Part shown: in pieces, positions 8,235 to 17,209 of the stretch
Position numbering within the stretch: the stretch's first letter is position 1
Layout of the letters: each line of letters starts with the position of its first letter
Assembly (NCBI RefSeq): GCF_009789675.1
Contig: NZ_CP046914.1
Location: 558,001 to 622,000 of the forward strand
Direction of reading: 5' to 3'
DNA: 64,000 nucleotides
Origin: Paraburkholderia acidisoli
GTDB lineage: Bacteria; Pseudomonadota; Gammaproteobacteria; Burkholderiales; Burkholderiaceae
Program-made: the position numbers and the translations under genes
Notes under the pieces: generated by a model
What the model was told of the DNA's origin: nothing
Databases searched by the model: none
What the model saw: the letters and a program-made list of their open reading frames with translations, nothing else

Positions 8235-10379
8235 ATGACTTCAAACAGCCGTCGTCGTTTCCTGCAAACCGTTGCGTCGTCGGGCGCCGCCGCCGCCGCG
8301 ATGACCGTGTTCCCCGAGTCGATCCGCAATGCGCTCGCCATTCCTGCAAATTCGCGCACGGGCTCGATTCGCGACATCGAACATATTGTCGTGTTCATGC
8401 AGGAGAACCGCTCGTTCGACCATTACTTCGGTCATATGCGCGGTGTGCGCGGGTATAACGACCGCTTGCCGATCCCGCTGCCGGGCGGCGCGCCCATCTG
8501 GTATCAGCCCTCAAAGGAAGATGCGACGAAGCCCGTCCTGCCGTTCCACCTCAACACGTTCACGACCAGCGCGCAATGCGTGGGCGATCTCGATCACAAC
8601 TGGTATCCCACGCATTACGCCATCAATAACGGCGCGCACAATCAGTGGCCGCAGTACAAGACCGACATGACGATGGGCTATTACCTGCGCGCCGACATTC
8701 CGTTCCACTACGCGCTCGCCGATGCCTTTACCGTGTGCGACAACTACTTCTGCTCGCTGCCCGGCCCGACGCACCCGAACCGCGCGTACCTGATGACCGG
8801 CATGGTCGATCCGAGCGGCACGATGGGCGGCCCGCTGCTCGACAACAACGACTTCGTGGACGGCGACGTGCCGCCCAGCTATCAACTGCTCTCGTGGACC
8901 ACGTATCCCGAGCGTCTGCAGGCGGCCGGAATCTCGTGGCAGATCTATCAGCAAGGCACGAACGGCAACGATCCGCTCAACGGCAACTACGGCACCAACA
9001 TCCTGCAGAACTTCACGAACTTCATCAATGCGCAGCCGGGTTCGGCGCTGTATCAGCGCGCACAGACCGTGCGCACGATCGCCGACCTCAAGGCCGACGT
9101 GCAGGCGAACAACCTGCCGCAAGTCTCCTGGCTGTGTCCGCCCGCCGCGTTCTCCGAGCATCCGAAATACACGCCCGCGTACGGCGCCGAATACACCTCG
9201 CAGATTCTCGACGCGCTCACGTCGAACCCCGAGGTGTGGAGCAAGACCGTGCTCTTCATCATGTATGACGAGAACGACGGCTTCTTCGATCACATCGTGC
9301 CGCCGCAGCCGCCCACGACCTCGACGCAAGGCAAGTCGACCGTGAGCACGGACGGCGAGATTCACGACGTCGTCAATCCGGGCCGTGGCGGCTCGTACAC
9401 CGCCGACGGCCTGCCGTACGGTCTCGGCCCGCGCGTGCCGATGACGGTGGTTTCGCCGTGGACCAAGGGCGGCTTCGTCTGCTCGCAGGTGTTCGACCAC
9501 ACCTCGGTGATTCGCTTCATCGAAGAACGTTTCGGCGTGCACGAACCGAACATCACCGCATGGCGTCGCGCGGTGTGCGGCGACCTCACCACGTGCTTCG
9601 ATTTCCGCACGCCCGATGCGTCGATGCCCACGCTGCCCGACACGAGCAACTACATGTCGCTCGCCGACAATCAGTGCTCGGCCAACGCCGCGCCCACGGT
9701 GCCGGCCACGCCCACGCCCATCGACCCGCAAGAATCCGGCGTGCGCTATGCGCGCGCGTTGCCCTACGAGTTGCACGTGAACGCGCATCCCGACGCGCAA
9801 AAGAAAACGCTGCAAATCACGTTCGCGAACACGGGCCGCCAGGGCGCGCACTTCTACGTGTACGGCACGAACCGCAGCGACGGCCCGTGGCGCTACACGG
9901 TCGAAGCCGGCAAGTCCGTGGACGATACGTGGGACCTCACCGTAACCAATGGCGTCTATGCCTTCGAAGTGCACGGCCCGAACGGCTTCGTGCGCCGCTT
10001 CGCAGGCACGGCCACGCCTTCGTCGCAAGGCGGCGGCTTGCTGGGCAAGCTCACGGGTGCGCCGCACCCGGTCGTGACCGCGCACTACGACGTGGCCAAC
10101 GGCAACCTGTTCCTGCGCTTCGCGAACACGGGCGGCGGCATCGCCCGCCTCAACGTGAACGACAACGCCTACGGCGCTATCGAACGCACCGTGCTCGTGC
10201 CGGCCGGCGCGCGCATCGAGGAAGCCTGGGTGCTCGCGTCGAGCCATCACTGGTACGACCTTACGGTCACGAACCGCGACGACAGCACGTTCGCCTGGCG
10301 CTTCGCAGGCCACGTCGAAAACGGCAAGCCGAGCATTAGCGATCCGGCCGCCGTCGTGCCGGTCACGCAACTGAGCTAA
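8235..10379 (+). CDS. plcN: Phosphocholine-specific phospholipase C, Tat-exported
   Basis: The enzyme hydrolyses phosphatidylcholine (and related lipids) to diacylglycerol and phosphocholine outside the cytosol. The 714-aa length is typical. The N-terminus has a Tat signal (SRRRFLQ at 5-11, then an Ala-rich hydrophobic run), so it should be exported folded. The phosphoesterase domain starts with HIVVFMQENRSFDHYFG (50-66), where Glu57, Asn58 and Asp62 are metal or catalytic candidates. MYDENDGFFDH and RVPMTVVSPWTKGG follow. The last 220 residues form two beta-sandwich repeats of the DUF756 type, each with an N-x-G/F-x-VT-x-HYD-like pattern. A ribosome site (AGGTGG) precedes the start. Haemolytic versus non-haemolytic type cannot be decided from sequence alone. 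Confidence 0.9.
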   Translation: MTSNSRRRFLQTVASSGAAAAAMTVFPESIRNALAIPANSRTGSIRDIEHIVVFMQENRSFDHYFGHMRGVRGYNDRLPIPLPGGAPIWYQPSKEDATKPVLPFHLNTFTTSAQCVGDLDHNWYPTHYAINNGAHNQWPQYKTDMTMGYYLRADIPFHYALADAFTVCDNYFCSLPGPTHPNRAYLMTGMVDPSGTMGGPLLDNNDFVDGDVPPSYQLLSWTTYPERLQAAGISWQIYQQGTNGNDPLNGNYGTNILQNFTNFINAQPGSALYQRAQTVRTIADLKADVQANNLPQVSWLCPPAAFSEHPKYTPAYGAEYTSQILDALTSNPEVWSKTVLFIMYDENDGFFDHIVPPQPPTTSTQGKSTVSTDGEIHDVVNPGRGGSYTADGLPYGLGPRVPMTVVSPWTKGGFVCSQVFDHTSVIRFIEERFGVHEPNITAWRRAVCGDLTTCFDFRTPDASMPTLPDTSNYMSLADNQCSANAAPTVPATPTPIDPQESGVRYARALPYELHVNAHPDAQKKTLQITFANTGRQGAHFYVYGTNRSDGPWRYTVEAGKSVDDTWDLTVTNGVYAFEVHGPNGFVRRFAGTATPSSQGGGLLGKLTGAPHPVVTAHYDVANGNLFLRFANTGGGIARLNVNDNAYGAIERTVLVPAGARIEEAWVLASSHHWYDLTVTNRDDSTFAWRFAGHVENGKPSISDPAAVVPVTQLS

Positions 10380-10420
10380 GCGCGGCTTTTAACCGTTCTC
10401 ATTTTCTCCTCGCAATGTTT

Positions 10421-10444
10421 CGGCGCCTTCGGGCGCCGTTTTTT
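10421..10444 (+). terminator. Rho-independent terminator of the phospholipase C gene
   Basis: CGGCGCC and GGCGCCG form a 7-bp perfect stem around the tetraloop TTCG, followed by six T residues. It lies about 40 bases after the stop codon. Confidence 0.85.
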
Positions 10445-10506
10445 ATGTCGATGTGCAATATCGTGCAACGCATCAAAGTGCGGTTTCTGCACTCGCTGAC
10501 GTTCGC

Positions 10507-10905
10507 TCATGTCTCGGGAAGTGCACGCGGATACTGCGGCAAGCCATCGGCAATCTGCAGCCACGCCAGCTTCTGCGAGACCCAGGTGTGATCGCGCGGC
10601 GGCGCCGCCTCGGGGCGATCGAGCGTGCCGGTCGCGACATCGACCTCGCCCGCGAACGCCGCATGCCGGTACGTGACGGGCGTGCCGCAACTCGCGCAGA
10701 ACGCGCGCGCCACACCCGGACTCGACTCACGCGATTTCGTTGCGCCCGCAACCATCCGGAAATCGCTGTCACGTATCGTGATCCAACCGACGCACGGCGC
10801 GCCCGAAGCACGGCGGCAATCCACGCAATGGCAGATCGTGTTGTGAATCGGATCGGACGAAATCTGGTAGCGGACTTTGCCGCATGCACAACCGCCGGTC
10901 AGCAT
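10507..10905 (-). CDS. GFA-family zinc protein
   Basis: This 132-aa protein has the zinc-binding fold named after the glutathione-dependent formaldehyde-activating enzyme (CENP-V/GFA family). Zinc ligands are visible as Cys6 and Cys8 (GGCACGK), Cys25, Cys27 and Cys30 (CHCVDC), and Cys70 and Cys73 (FCASCG). Most family members are not proven formaldehyde enzymes, so binding or conjugation of glutathione adducts is only a family-level guess. The start follows a strong ribosome site (AAGGAGGG). The gene is monocistronic and converges on the phospholipase gene. Confidence 0.85.
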   Translation of the reverse strand: MLTGGCACGKVRYQISSDPIHNTICHCVDCRRASGAPCVGWITIRDSDFRMVAGATKSRESSPGVARAFCASCGTPVTYRHAAFAGEVDVATGTLDRPEAAPPRDHTWVSQKLAWLQIADGLPQYPRALPET

Positions 10906-11097
10906 CGTTCCCTCCTTCGCACCGCAGTCACACTATTTCGCCGATCCTACGCGCATTGGCGGGAATAGATCGCCTGCGCGCGTGTTGACGCCAGTAACGG
11001 CCCTCGCGCCATTGACTGGATCGACCATGCCAACCGTGTCCACTGCTTCATTATCGACGTCACCCCCACGCGCTGTGACCCGCGCGGGAGGCACGTC

Positions 11098-12156
11098 ATG
11101 AATCGCGCACCGATTTGCGTGCCGTGCCGGCTCGCGGCGATTGCCGCCGTGGTGGGCTGCGCGGGCGCGGCCTTCGCGTGGACCGCCGGCTGGCTCACGC
11201 CCCGACACCTAAGCGCACCGCATATCGTCGACACGTTCGAGTCGAACTACGGCATTCACGCGGGTTATCGGCGCAATCATGCGAAAGGTCTGTGCCTCGA
11301 AGGCACGTTCGAGAGCAACGGCAACGGTGCACGCATCTCGCGCGCGGCCGTGTTCGCGCCGGGCAGCACGCCCGTGATCGGGCGCTTTGCGATTCCGGGC
11401 AGCAACCCCGCCATGCCCGACGCAAGTTCGCCGGTCCGCAGCATGGCGCTGCTGTTTCAGCTGCACGACGGCGAGCAGTGGCGCACGGGCATGAACTCCA
11501 CGCCGATCTTCATCGTTCGCACGCCGAAGCAGTTCTATCAACAGCTCGTTGCCTCGAAACCCGATCCCGCGACCGGCAAGCCCGACCCCGCGAAACTCGA
11601 CGCGTTTTTCAAGGCGAATCCGGAGACACTACCGTTTCGCAACTGGCTCAAGGGGCACCCGTCTTCGTCGAGCTTCGCGAATACGGCGTTCTACAGCGTC
11701 AATGCCTTCGTCGCCACCGACGCCGCGGGCCGCACACACGCCGTGCGTTGGGAAACGGTGCCGGAGGTCGCGTATGCGCCGCAGACCGCGGCGCAAAAGA
11801 GCGATCCCGATTTCCTCGCCGACGACCTGAATGCGCGCCTTTCCACAGGCCCGTTACGCTGGCATCTCGTGCTCACGGTCGCCGCGCCCGGCGACCCCAC
11901 CGACAACGCCACCCAAGCGTGGCCGGCCGACCGCGAACGTATCGACGCAGGCACGCTCGTGCTCCAGCATGCCGAGCCGCAAAGCAACGGCCAATGTCGC
12001 GACGTGAATTACGACCCGACCATTCTGCCGGACGGCCTCAAGCCTTCCGACGATCCGTTGCTCGCCGCGCGCTCCGCCGCCTATTCCGTTTCGTTCAACC
12101 GGCGCACGCGCGAAGAAGCGCAGCAGGCGCCGTCACATGAGGGCGCGCAGCCATGA
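11098..12156 (+). CDS. Catalase-like heme peroxidase (SrpA type), exported
   Basis: This 352-aa protein is shorter than true catalases and belongs to the catalase-related peroxidase branch. An N-terminal hydrophobic segment (about residues 11-33) is a signal peptide or anchor, so it should act in the periplasm. The distal histidine is His61 in RRNHAKG. RFAIPGSNPAMPD and a conserved NSTPIFIVRTPKQF follow. The proximal heme ligand is probably Tyr329 in R325-SAA-Y329. The start has a GGGAGG ribosome site. Its stop overlaps the start of the cytochrome b561 gene by 4 nt, so electrons from the membrane may reduce this peroxidase. Confidence 0.87.
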   Translation: MNRAPICVPCRLAAIAAVVGCAGAAFAWTAGWLTPRHLSAPHIVDTFESNYGIHAGYRRNHAKGLCLEGTFESNGNGARISRAAVFAPGSTPVIGRFAIPGSNPAMPDASSPVRSMALLFQLHDGEQWRTGMNSTPIFIVRTPKQFYQQLVASKPDPATGKPDPAKLDAFFKANPETLPFRNWLKGHPSSSSFANTAFYSVNAFVATDAAGRTHAVRWETVPEVAYAPQTAAQKSDPDFLADDLNARLSTGPLRWHLVLTVAAPGDPTDNATQAWPADRERIDAGTLVLQHAEPQSNGQCRDVNYDPTILPDGLKPSDDPLLAARSAAYSVSFNRRTREEAQQAPSHEGAQP

Positions 12157-12698
12157 AGCGATCGCTATCACACTTCAGCGCGCCACAACGCGCCCTGCAT
12201 TGGTCGATGGCAGTCCTGATCATCGCAATGCTGTTCGTCGGCGTAGGCATGGTTTCGACGGTTTCGCGGCTGCACAACAGTCTGCTGATGCTGCATCGAC
12301 CGCTCGGCATTGCGCTGCTGATGCTCGTGCTCGTCCGGCTCGTTGTGCGGCTGGTGTGCGGCGCGCCGCATTTGCCCGCGGATCTGCCCGCGTGGCAGCG
12401 CGTGGGCGCGCACGCCTCGCATCTCGCACTCTATGCGTTGATGATCGCGATGCCGTTGATCGGGTGGTCGATGCTCTCGGCGGCCGGCTATCCCGTGGTG
12501 CTGTTCAGCGGCGTGCATCTGCCGCCGATCGCGCCGCACGACGTTACGCTCTATGCGTGGCTACGCAACGCGCACACGTGGCTCGCGCTGGTGCTGTTCG
12601 CGACGGTCCTGCTGCATCTGGCCGCCGCCCTCTTTCACGCGCTGATCCGTCGCGACGGCGTGCTCGCCAGCATGACGCGAGGCGAGACACGCGGCTGA
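12153..12698 (+). CDS. Cytochrome b561, partner of the peroxidase
   Basis: This 181-aa inner-membrane diheme cytochrome of the bacterial b561 family has four transmembrane helices. Candidate heme histidines are in RALHWSM near the N-terminus, MLHRPLG (about residue 49), GAHASHLALY and NAHTWLALVLF, with further His in the last helix. It likely passes quinol electrons to the periplasmic side. Translational coupling to the catalase-like peroxidase through the ATGA overlap at 12153-12156 supports a joint peroxide-reducing unit. This catalase-like/b561 pairing is also known from other proteobacteria. Confidence 0.87.
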   Translation: MKRSLSHFSAPQRALHWSMAVLIIAMLFVGVGMVSTVSRLHNSLLMLHRPLGIALLMLVLVRLVVRLVCGAPHLPADLPAWQRVGAHASHLALYALMIAMPLIGWSMLSAAGYPVVLFSGVHLPPIAPHDVTLYAWLRNAHTWLALVLFATVLLHLAAALFHALIRRDGVLASMTRGETRG

Positions 12699-12729
12699 CT
12701 ATTTTCGGTTCGAATGAACTCGCGGGAAT

Positions 12730-13746
12730 TCAAACGTGCGCGTCGCGCCCCGCGATAGGCGATGCCGGCGGCTCCATGAGTTCCTGCAGGAGCGCGTCGC
12801 GGGCCGCGCGACGGCGCACCCAGAGTGCCGTGAGGATCGGCACGAGAATCGCTGTCACGAGGCACGCGGTGGCGACCATGGCCGTGGCCGCGGGCACGAG
12901 CGGTTTGAAGCGCGGAATCATCTCGCCGATGATGGCCGGATTCGCCACCGCCGCGCCCGCCGTGGAGGACGCCGCGAGACCCGCCGCGCCGTTGCCGCCC
13001 GCGAGCCAGCGATCGGCGAGAATCAGCGGAATGCCGGTCACGACGATCACGCCGAAGCCCAGCAACACGCCCGGGATGCCACTCGTGACGATCACGTTGA
13101 GGTCGATGCCGTTGCCTAACGCAAAGCCGAAGAACGGAATCAGCGGATGCACGCAACGTCCGAACAACTCGCGCAGTTCGTGATCGAGATTGCCCAGCGT
13201 GAAGCCGACGAGAAACGGCAACACAGCGCCGACGAACAGGCGCGGTTCGAAAAACGCCACGCCCGTTGCGCCGAGAATGAGCATGCTGACGAGCGGCCCC
13301 GATTCGATCGACATGAGCACGAACGCGCCGGCCTCTTCCTTCGTGCCGTATTGCTGCATCACGGCCGCGTAGAGACCGCCGTTGGTCATGTCCATCGACG
13401 TGGTGATCGCGAGCACCGAAAGCCCGGCGAACAGACCGGCCTTGACGCCATCCACGGGAATGAAATGCGCCGCGACGAGCGTCGCGATCCAGGCCACGAT
13501 CATCTTGGTGACGAGCAACGTGCCCGACTTGCGCAGCACCGTGCCGGTGGCGCGCAGGTCGATGGTCGCGCCCATGCAGAAGAACCACACCGCGAGAATC
13601 GGCACGGTGCCGGTGATCAAACCGTTGGTGAACGAACCGAAGTACTTGCCCGCGCCGGGCGCGAACGTATGCACGCAGGCGCCTAACAGCAGCGGCACCA
13701 GCATCAGGCCGCCTGGAATGCGGTCGATGGCCTTCTTCAGCTTCAT
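12730..13746 (-). CDS. kdgT: 2-keto-3-deoxygluconate permease
   Basis: This inner-membrane proton symporter imports 2-keto-3-deoxygluconate, a breakdown product of pectin and other uronic acids. The 338 residues form about ten transmembrane helices. They match the KdgT family throughout: [14 protein letters not shown] at the start, [17 protein letters not shown] in the middle and [16 protein letters not shown] in the second half. The start follows GGAGGAGG. No kdgK, kdgA or uronate genes are next to it, so the transporter is uncoupled from its pathway here. It converges on cytochrome b561 with 31 bp between. Confidence 0.92.
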   Translation of the reverse strand: MKLKKAIDRIPGGLMLVPLLLGACVHTFAPGAGKYFGSFTNGLITGTVPILAVWFFCMGATIDLRATGTVLRKSGTLLVTKMIVAWIATLVAAHFIPVDGVKAGLFAGLSVLAITTSMDMTNGGLYAAVMQQYGTKEEAGAFVLMSIESGPLVSMLILGATGVAFFEPRLFVGAVLPFLVGFTLGNLDHELRELFGRCVHPLIPFFGFALGNGIDLNVIVTSGIPGVLLGFGVIVVTGIPLILADRWLAGGNGAAGLAASSTAGAAVANPAIIGEMIPRFKPLVPAATAMVATACLVTAILVPILTALWVRRRAARDALLQELMEPPASPIAGRDAHV

Positions 13747-14086
13747 GCCTCCTCCCTGGACTCTGCATCCGGTTGCCGGATCGGCAAAATAATGCGTCCG
13801 GCTTTTTTGGTAGTGCTCCCTGTACTCGTCTCCACGGAACAGAATAGCAGTGCGAAAGGAGCGACGTTCTGGATTTATCGGCGGAAATGCCTGGCGTTTA
13901 CCCGTTTTCCACTGCGTTCGACGGTTGCGGTTTTGCGATTACCCACTATCTGGGCAACGTGCGTGAGAGCGGGGCGCAATGCATTGCGGTGCCGGTTTCG
14001 ACCGCGCGAGGAGGGAGTCGCGACCCGGCCTTACGCGTGCGCGCAGACCGAGTCGCGGTAATGCTGATGCCGATGAACTAAAGTGC
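13747..14086. other. 340-bp region upstream of kdgT with two palindromes
   Basis: No convincing gene is present; short open frames around 13792-14081 have no family character. Close to the kdgT start, ATCCGG (13767-13772) and CCGGAT (13776-13781) form a palindrome with 3-bp spacing within the kdgT leader. This could be an operator or a small hairpin. A perfect 14-bp palindrome, CGCAATGCATTGCG, is at 13975-13988. The direct repeat GAGTCGCG occurs near 14007 and 14050. The region should carry the kdgT promoter and the end of the efflux operon, but I see no strong terminator for that operon. Confidence 0.45.
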
Positions 14087-15604
14087 TTAACCCGGCGTCG
14101 TGGTACGCCAGCCGAGACCGAGGCTCTTCTGCAGCGAAACGAAGTCCTTGAGCAATTCCGCCTGCCCCGAGACCACGTCTTGCTGGGCGACGAATTCGGC
14201 GCGTTGCGTGTCGAGCAGATCGACGAGGCTCGACGCCCCCGCGCGATAGCGCTGCCGCATGAGTGTCGCCGACCGTTCCGCCGAGGTCTGCACCTTCTGC
14301 AAGGTCACGAGATGCTCGCGCTGATAACCGTAACGCGACAGCGATGCGTTCGCATCCTGCAGCGCCGCGAGCACGGCTTTTTCGTAACGCGCCTCGGCCT
14401 CGTCGCGCGACGCTTCCGCGCCGTGCACCGCACCCAACGTGCGGCCGAAATCGAACAGGTTCCACTGCAGATACGGCACACCCAGCCAGCTGAAATTGCT
14501 CTTGCGCATCAGGTGGCCCGGATCGGCGGCGCTGAAGCCGAGGTCGCCGTACAACGTGAGCTTGGGCAGAAAGTCGGCGATGTGCTCGCCGATCTGCGCG
14601 TTGCTCGAGGCAAGCCGGCGTTCCGCCGCGCGAATATCGGGGCGCTGCGCGAGCAGGGTCGTGGGATCGCCCACCGCCACCGTGGCGGGCATCGTGGGCA
14701 AGGGCTTGAGCGGCGAGAGTTCCGCGTCGAGCGCACCGGGCGCCTTGCCCGTGAGCACCGCGAGTTGGTCGAGCGAGATTTCCACCTGCGCCGCCAGCGG
14801 CGTGAGCGTCGAACGCGTGTTCTCGACCTGGGTGGTGAGGCGCTGTACGTCCACTTCCGCTGCCGTGCCGCCCGCGCGGCGCTGCGCGGTGAGCGTGAGC
14901 ATCTGCTCCTGCAACTCGGCCGTATGCTGCGCGATCGCGAGGCGCTGCTGCTGGTCGCGCAAGTCGATATAGGCCTGCGCGACTTCGGCCGCCAGCGATA
15001 CCTGGGTATCCGAAAGATCGGCATGGACCGCTTCCGATTCCTCGGTGGCGGCCTCGACCGCGCGGCGCGTGCCGCCGAACAGATCGAGTTCCCACGAGGC
15101 GTCGAAGCCCGTCGTGTAGAACGTCAGCGGGCCGCGCCCCGACGAAGCGCTCTGGCTGCTGCCATCGCTCTGTCCCGAACTGCTGTTGCTCGACGACGAA
15201 GTCAGGCCGCTCAAATCGGGCTCGCGCATGCGCAACGCCGCCGCGCTCGCACCGACCTTCGGCAATTCGGCCGCACGCTGCTGCTGCAATTGCGCGCGCG
15301 ACTCGCGCAGTCGCGCCTGCGCCGCGCGCAAGTCGGGGTTGTGTGCGAACGCGGCGGCAATCAGCGTGTCGAGTTGCGGATCGTTCAGCGCGAGCCACCA
15401 TTCGCTCGGCGCATGCGAGGGCGTCACGCCTTGCGCGGGCGTACGCACGAAGGTTGCCGCGCTCGCGGCTTCGGGCGCGACCGTGGGTGCGCCGCGATAA
15501 TCGGGGCCGACCGTGCAGGCGGCCAGCATGCAGGCCGCCGCGAACGCGGTCAACGAAGCGCCCAACGGTGCGAGCGGAAAACGGGAAAAACGGGTTGCCG
15601 TCAT
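14087..15604 (-). CDS. Outer-membrane efflux lipoprotein, OprM/NodT type
   Basis: The 505-aa protein is the outer-membrane channel of a tripartite pump. Its lipoprotein signal ends in LAAC, followed by TVGPDYRGAP, the hallmark of the NodT/OprM group. Two repeated outer-membrane-factor domains follow, with long heptad helices, for example around LRAAQARLRESRAQLQQQR and AQRPDIRAAERRLASSNAQIG. A low-complexity serine/glycine insertion (about residues 136-155) lies in the first half. It is the last gene of the emrA-emrB-oprM-like operon, 15 bp after the MFS gene. The exported trimer would form a beta-barrel plus periplasmic alpha-tunnel. Confidence 0.92.
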   Translation of the reverse strand: MTATRFSRFPLAPLGASLTAFAAACMLAACTVGPDYRGAPTVAPEAASAATFVRTPAQGVTPSHAPSEWWLALNDPQLDTLIAAAFAHNPDLRAAQARLRESRAQLQQQRAAELPKVGASAAALRMREPDLSGLTSSSSNSSSGQSDGSSQSASSGRGPLTFYTTGFDASWELDLFGGTRRAVEAATEESEAVHADLSDTQVSLAAEVAQAYIDLRDQQQRLAIAQHTAELQEQMLTLTAQRRAGGTAAEVDVQRLTTQVENTRSTLTPLAAQVEISLDQLAVLTGKAPGALDAELSPLKPLPTMPATVAVGDPTTLLAQRPDIRAAERRLASSNAQIGEHIADFLPKLTLYGDLGFSAADPGHLMRKSNFSWLGVPYLQWNLFDFGRTLGAVHGAEASRDEAEARYEKAVLAALQDANASLSRYGYQREHLVTLQKVQTSAERSATLMRQRYRAGASSLVDLLDTQRAEFVAQQDVVSGQAELLKDFVSLQKSLGLGWRTTTPG

Positions 15605-15619
15605 GGATAGAGAAAAACG

Positions 15620-17209
15620 TCAGTGACCTGCGGACGGCGCCTTCGCGCCCGGCTTCGGATTCTTGAGCAACAGCGCAAGCGGCACACAGGCCAGCAATGC
15701 GATGCCGAGCACCCAGAATGTTTCGGAGTACGTGATAACCATCGATTGCACCTGGATCTGCGAGGCAATCTGTCCGAGCGAGCGCATCTGCGAATACGCC
15801 ATGTCGCCCGTTTGCGCGAACCAGTTGGCCGCGCCGGAAGCGAGATGCTCCTGCCCGATCAGCGAATTGGCGCTAACCGATTCGCGCAGCACCGCCGTGT
15901 GGTACGTTTCGCGCCGATCGATCAACGTGCCGATGATCGCGAGACCCACCGAACCGCCGAGATTGCGGGCCATGTTGTAAAGCCCTGCGGCATCGCCGGA
16001 ATCCTCGCGCGAAACGGTCGCCATCGACGCCTGATTGAGCGGCATCATCGCCAACATCTGCGCGGCGCCGCGTATGAGTTGCGACCACACGAAGTCGTGG
16101 CCCACGCTCTGCGCCGTGAGTGAAATGTCGAGCATGCAACTGAGCGCGAACAGCATCAAGCCGCTCACCACGAGCACGCGAAAATCCACCTTGCCGAGCA
16201 GGCGCGGCAGAATCGGCATCATCAGGAACGCGGGCAGCCCCGAGAGCAGCATGATCGCGCCTGACTGCTCGGCGTTATAGCCGGCGACCAGACTCAGGAA
16301 CTGCGGCAGCAAATACGAAATGCCGTACAACCCCGCGCCCACCGCGAACACGATGACGATCACGCTTGCGTAGCGCAGGTTGCGCATGAGCGCGAGCCGC
16401 AAGATGGGCCGCTTCGCCGTGAACTGCGAAATGGCGATCAGCACCATGCCCGCGAGCGACACCCACGTGAGCGAGACGATGTAGTCGGATTCGAACCAGC
16501 GCTCGCGCTGCCCTTCTTCGAGCACCACGGTCAGCGAACTGAGGCCCACCGCGAGCCCCGTAATGCCCAGCCAATCGGCTTTGAAGAACGCTTCCCAGTG
16601 CGGCTTGTCGGCGTCGAGCCCGACCACGAGCAGCGTAATGAGCGCGAGACACACGGGCAGGTTGATGAAGAAGCACCAGCTCCAGCTAATGTTCTCGGCG
16701 AGCCAGCCGCCGACCACGGGCCCGAGCAATGGACCCAGCAACACGATCAAGCCGAACACTGTCATGCCGATAGGCAACTGCGAGAGCGGCAGCCGCGTGC
16801 GTATGATGGTCTGCCCCGTCGGGATCATGGCGCCGCCCGTGAAACCTTGGCCGATGCGGCCGGCGATCATCACGCCCAGCGTGCTGGACCAGCCGCACAT
16901 CATCGAAAAGGCGATGAAGAGCGCCGAATTGGCGAGCAGGAAATTTCGGAGTCCGAACACCCGTGTGAGCCACGCCGCAAGCGGAATCATCACGATCTCG
17001 GACATCAGATAGCCCGTGGAGATCCACGTGCCTTCCGTGCCCGTTGCGCCGATCTCGCCTTGAATTTGCGGGAGCGCCGAATTCGTGATCGAGATGTCGA
17101 GCGTGGCCATCAGTGCGCCGAGCGCGCCTGCCGCGACCGCGATCCAGTCGGCCGCGCTCGCGCGTTCGCCGTGCGGATGCGGCGCCGGAGCCTGGGTCGC
17201 CTCAGCCAC
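15620..17209 (-). CDS. emrB: MFS drug exporter, DHA2/EmrB family
   Basis: This 529-aa inner-membrane proton/drug antiporter has 14 predicted helices. Motifs of the DHA2 family are visible: ALMATLDISITNSALPQIQ in helix 1, GRIGQGFTGGAMIPTGQTII for motif B, and LLGPLLGPVVGGWLAENISW for motif C. It starts at GTG 17209, overlapping the end of the membrane-fusion gene by 8 nt, so translation is coupled. It would work with the HlyD-type adaptor upstream and the OprM-type channel downstream to pump hydrophobic toxicants or drugs across both membranes. The substrate is unknown. Confidence 0.92.
   Translation of the reverse strand: MAEATQAPAPHPHGERASAADWIAVAAGALGALMATLDISITNSALPQIQGEIGATGTEGTWISTGYLMSEIVMIPLAAWLTRVFGLRNFLLANSALFIAFSMMCGWSSTLGVMIAGRIGQGFTGGAMIPTGQTIIRTRLPLSQLPIGMTVFGLIVLLGPLLGPVVGGWLAENISWSWCFFINLPVCLALITLLVVGLDADKPHWEAFFKADWLGITGLAVGLSSLTVVLEEGQRERWFESDYIVSLTWVSLAGMVLIAISQFTAKRPILRLALMRNLRYASVIVIVFAVGAGLYGISYLLPQFLSLVAGYNAEQSGAIMLLSGLPAFLMMPILPRLLGKVDFRVLVVSGLMLFALSCMLDISLTAQSVGHDFVWSQLIRGAAQMLAMMPLNQASMATVSREDSGDAAGLYNMARNLGGSVGLAIIGTLIDRRETYHTAVLRESVSANSLIGQEHLASGAANWFAQTGDMAYSQMRSLGQIASQIQVQSMVITYSETFWVLGIALLACVPLALLLKNPKPGAKAPSAGH

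Noticed and set aside
13792-14081. Short open frames between kdgT and the efflux operon
   Set aside because: None has a well-spaced ribosome site or protein-like composition. I treat the region as regulatory.
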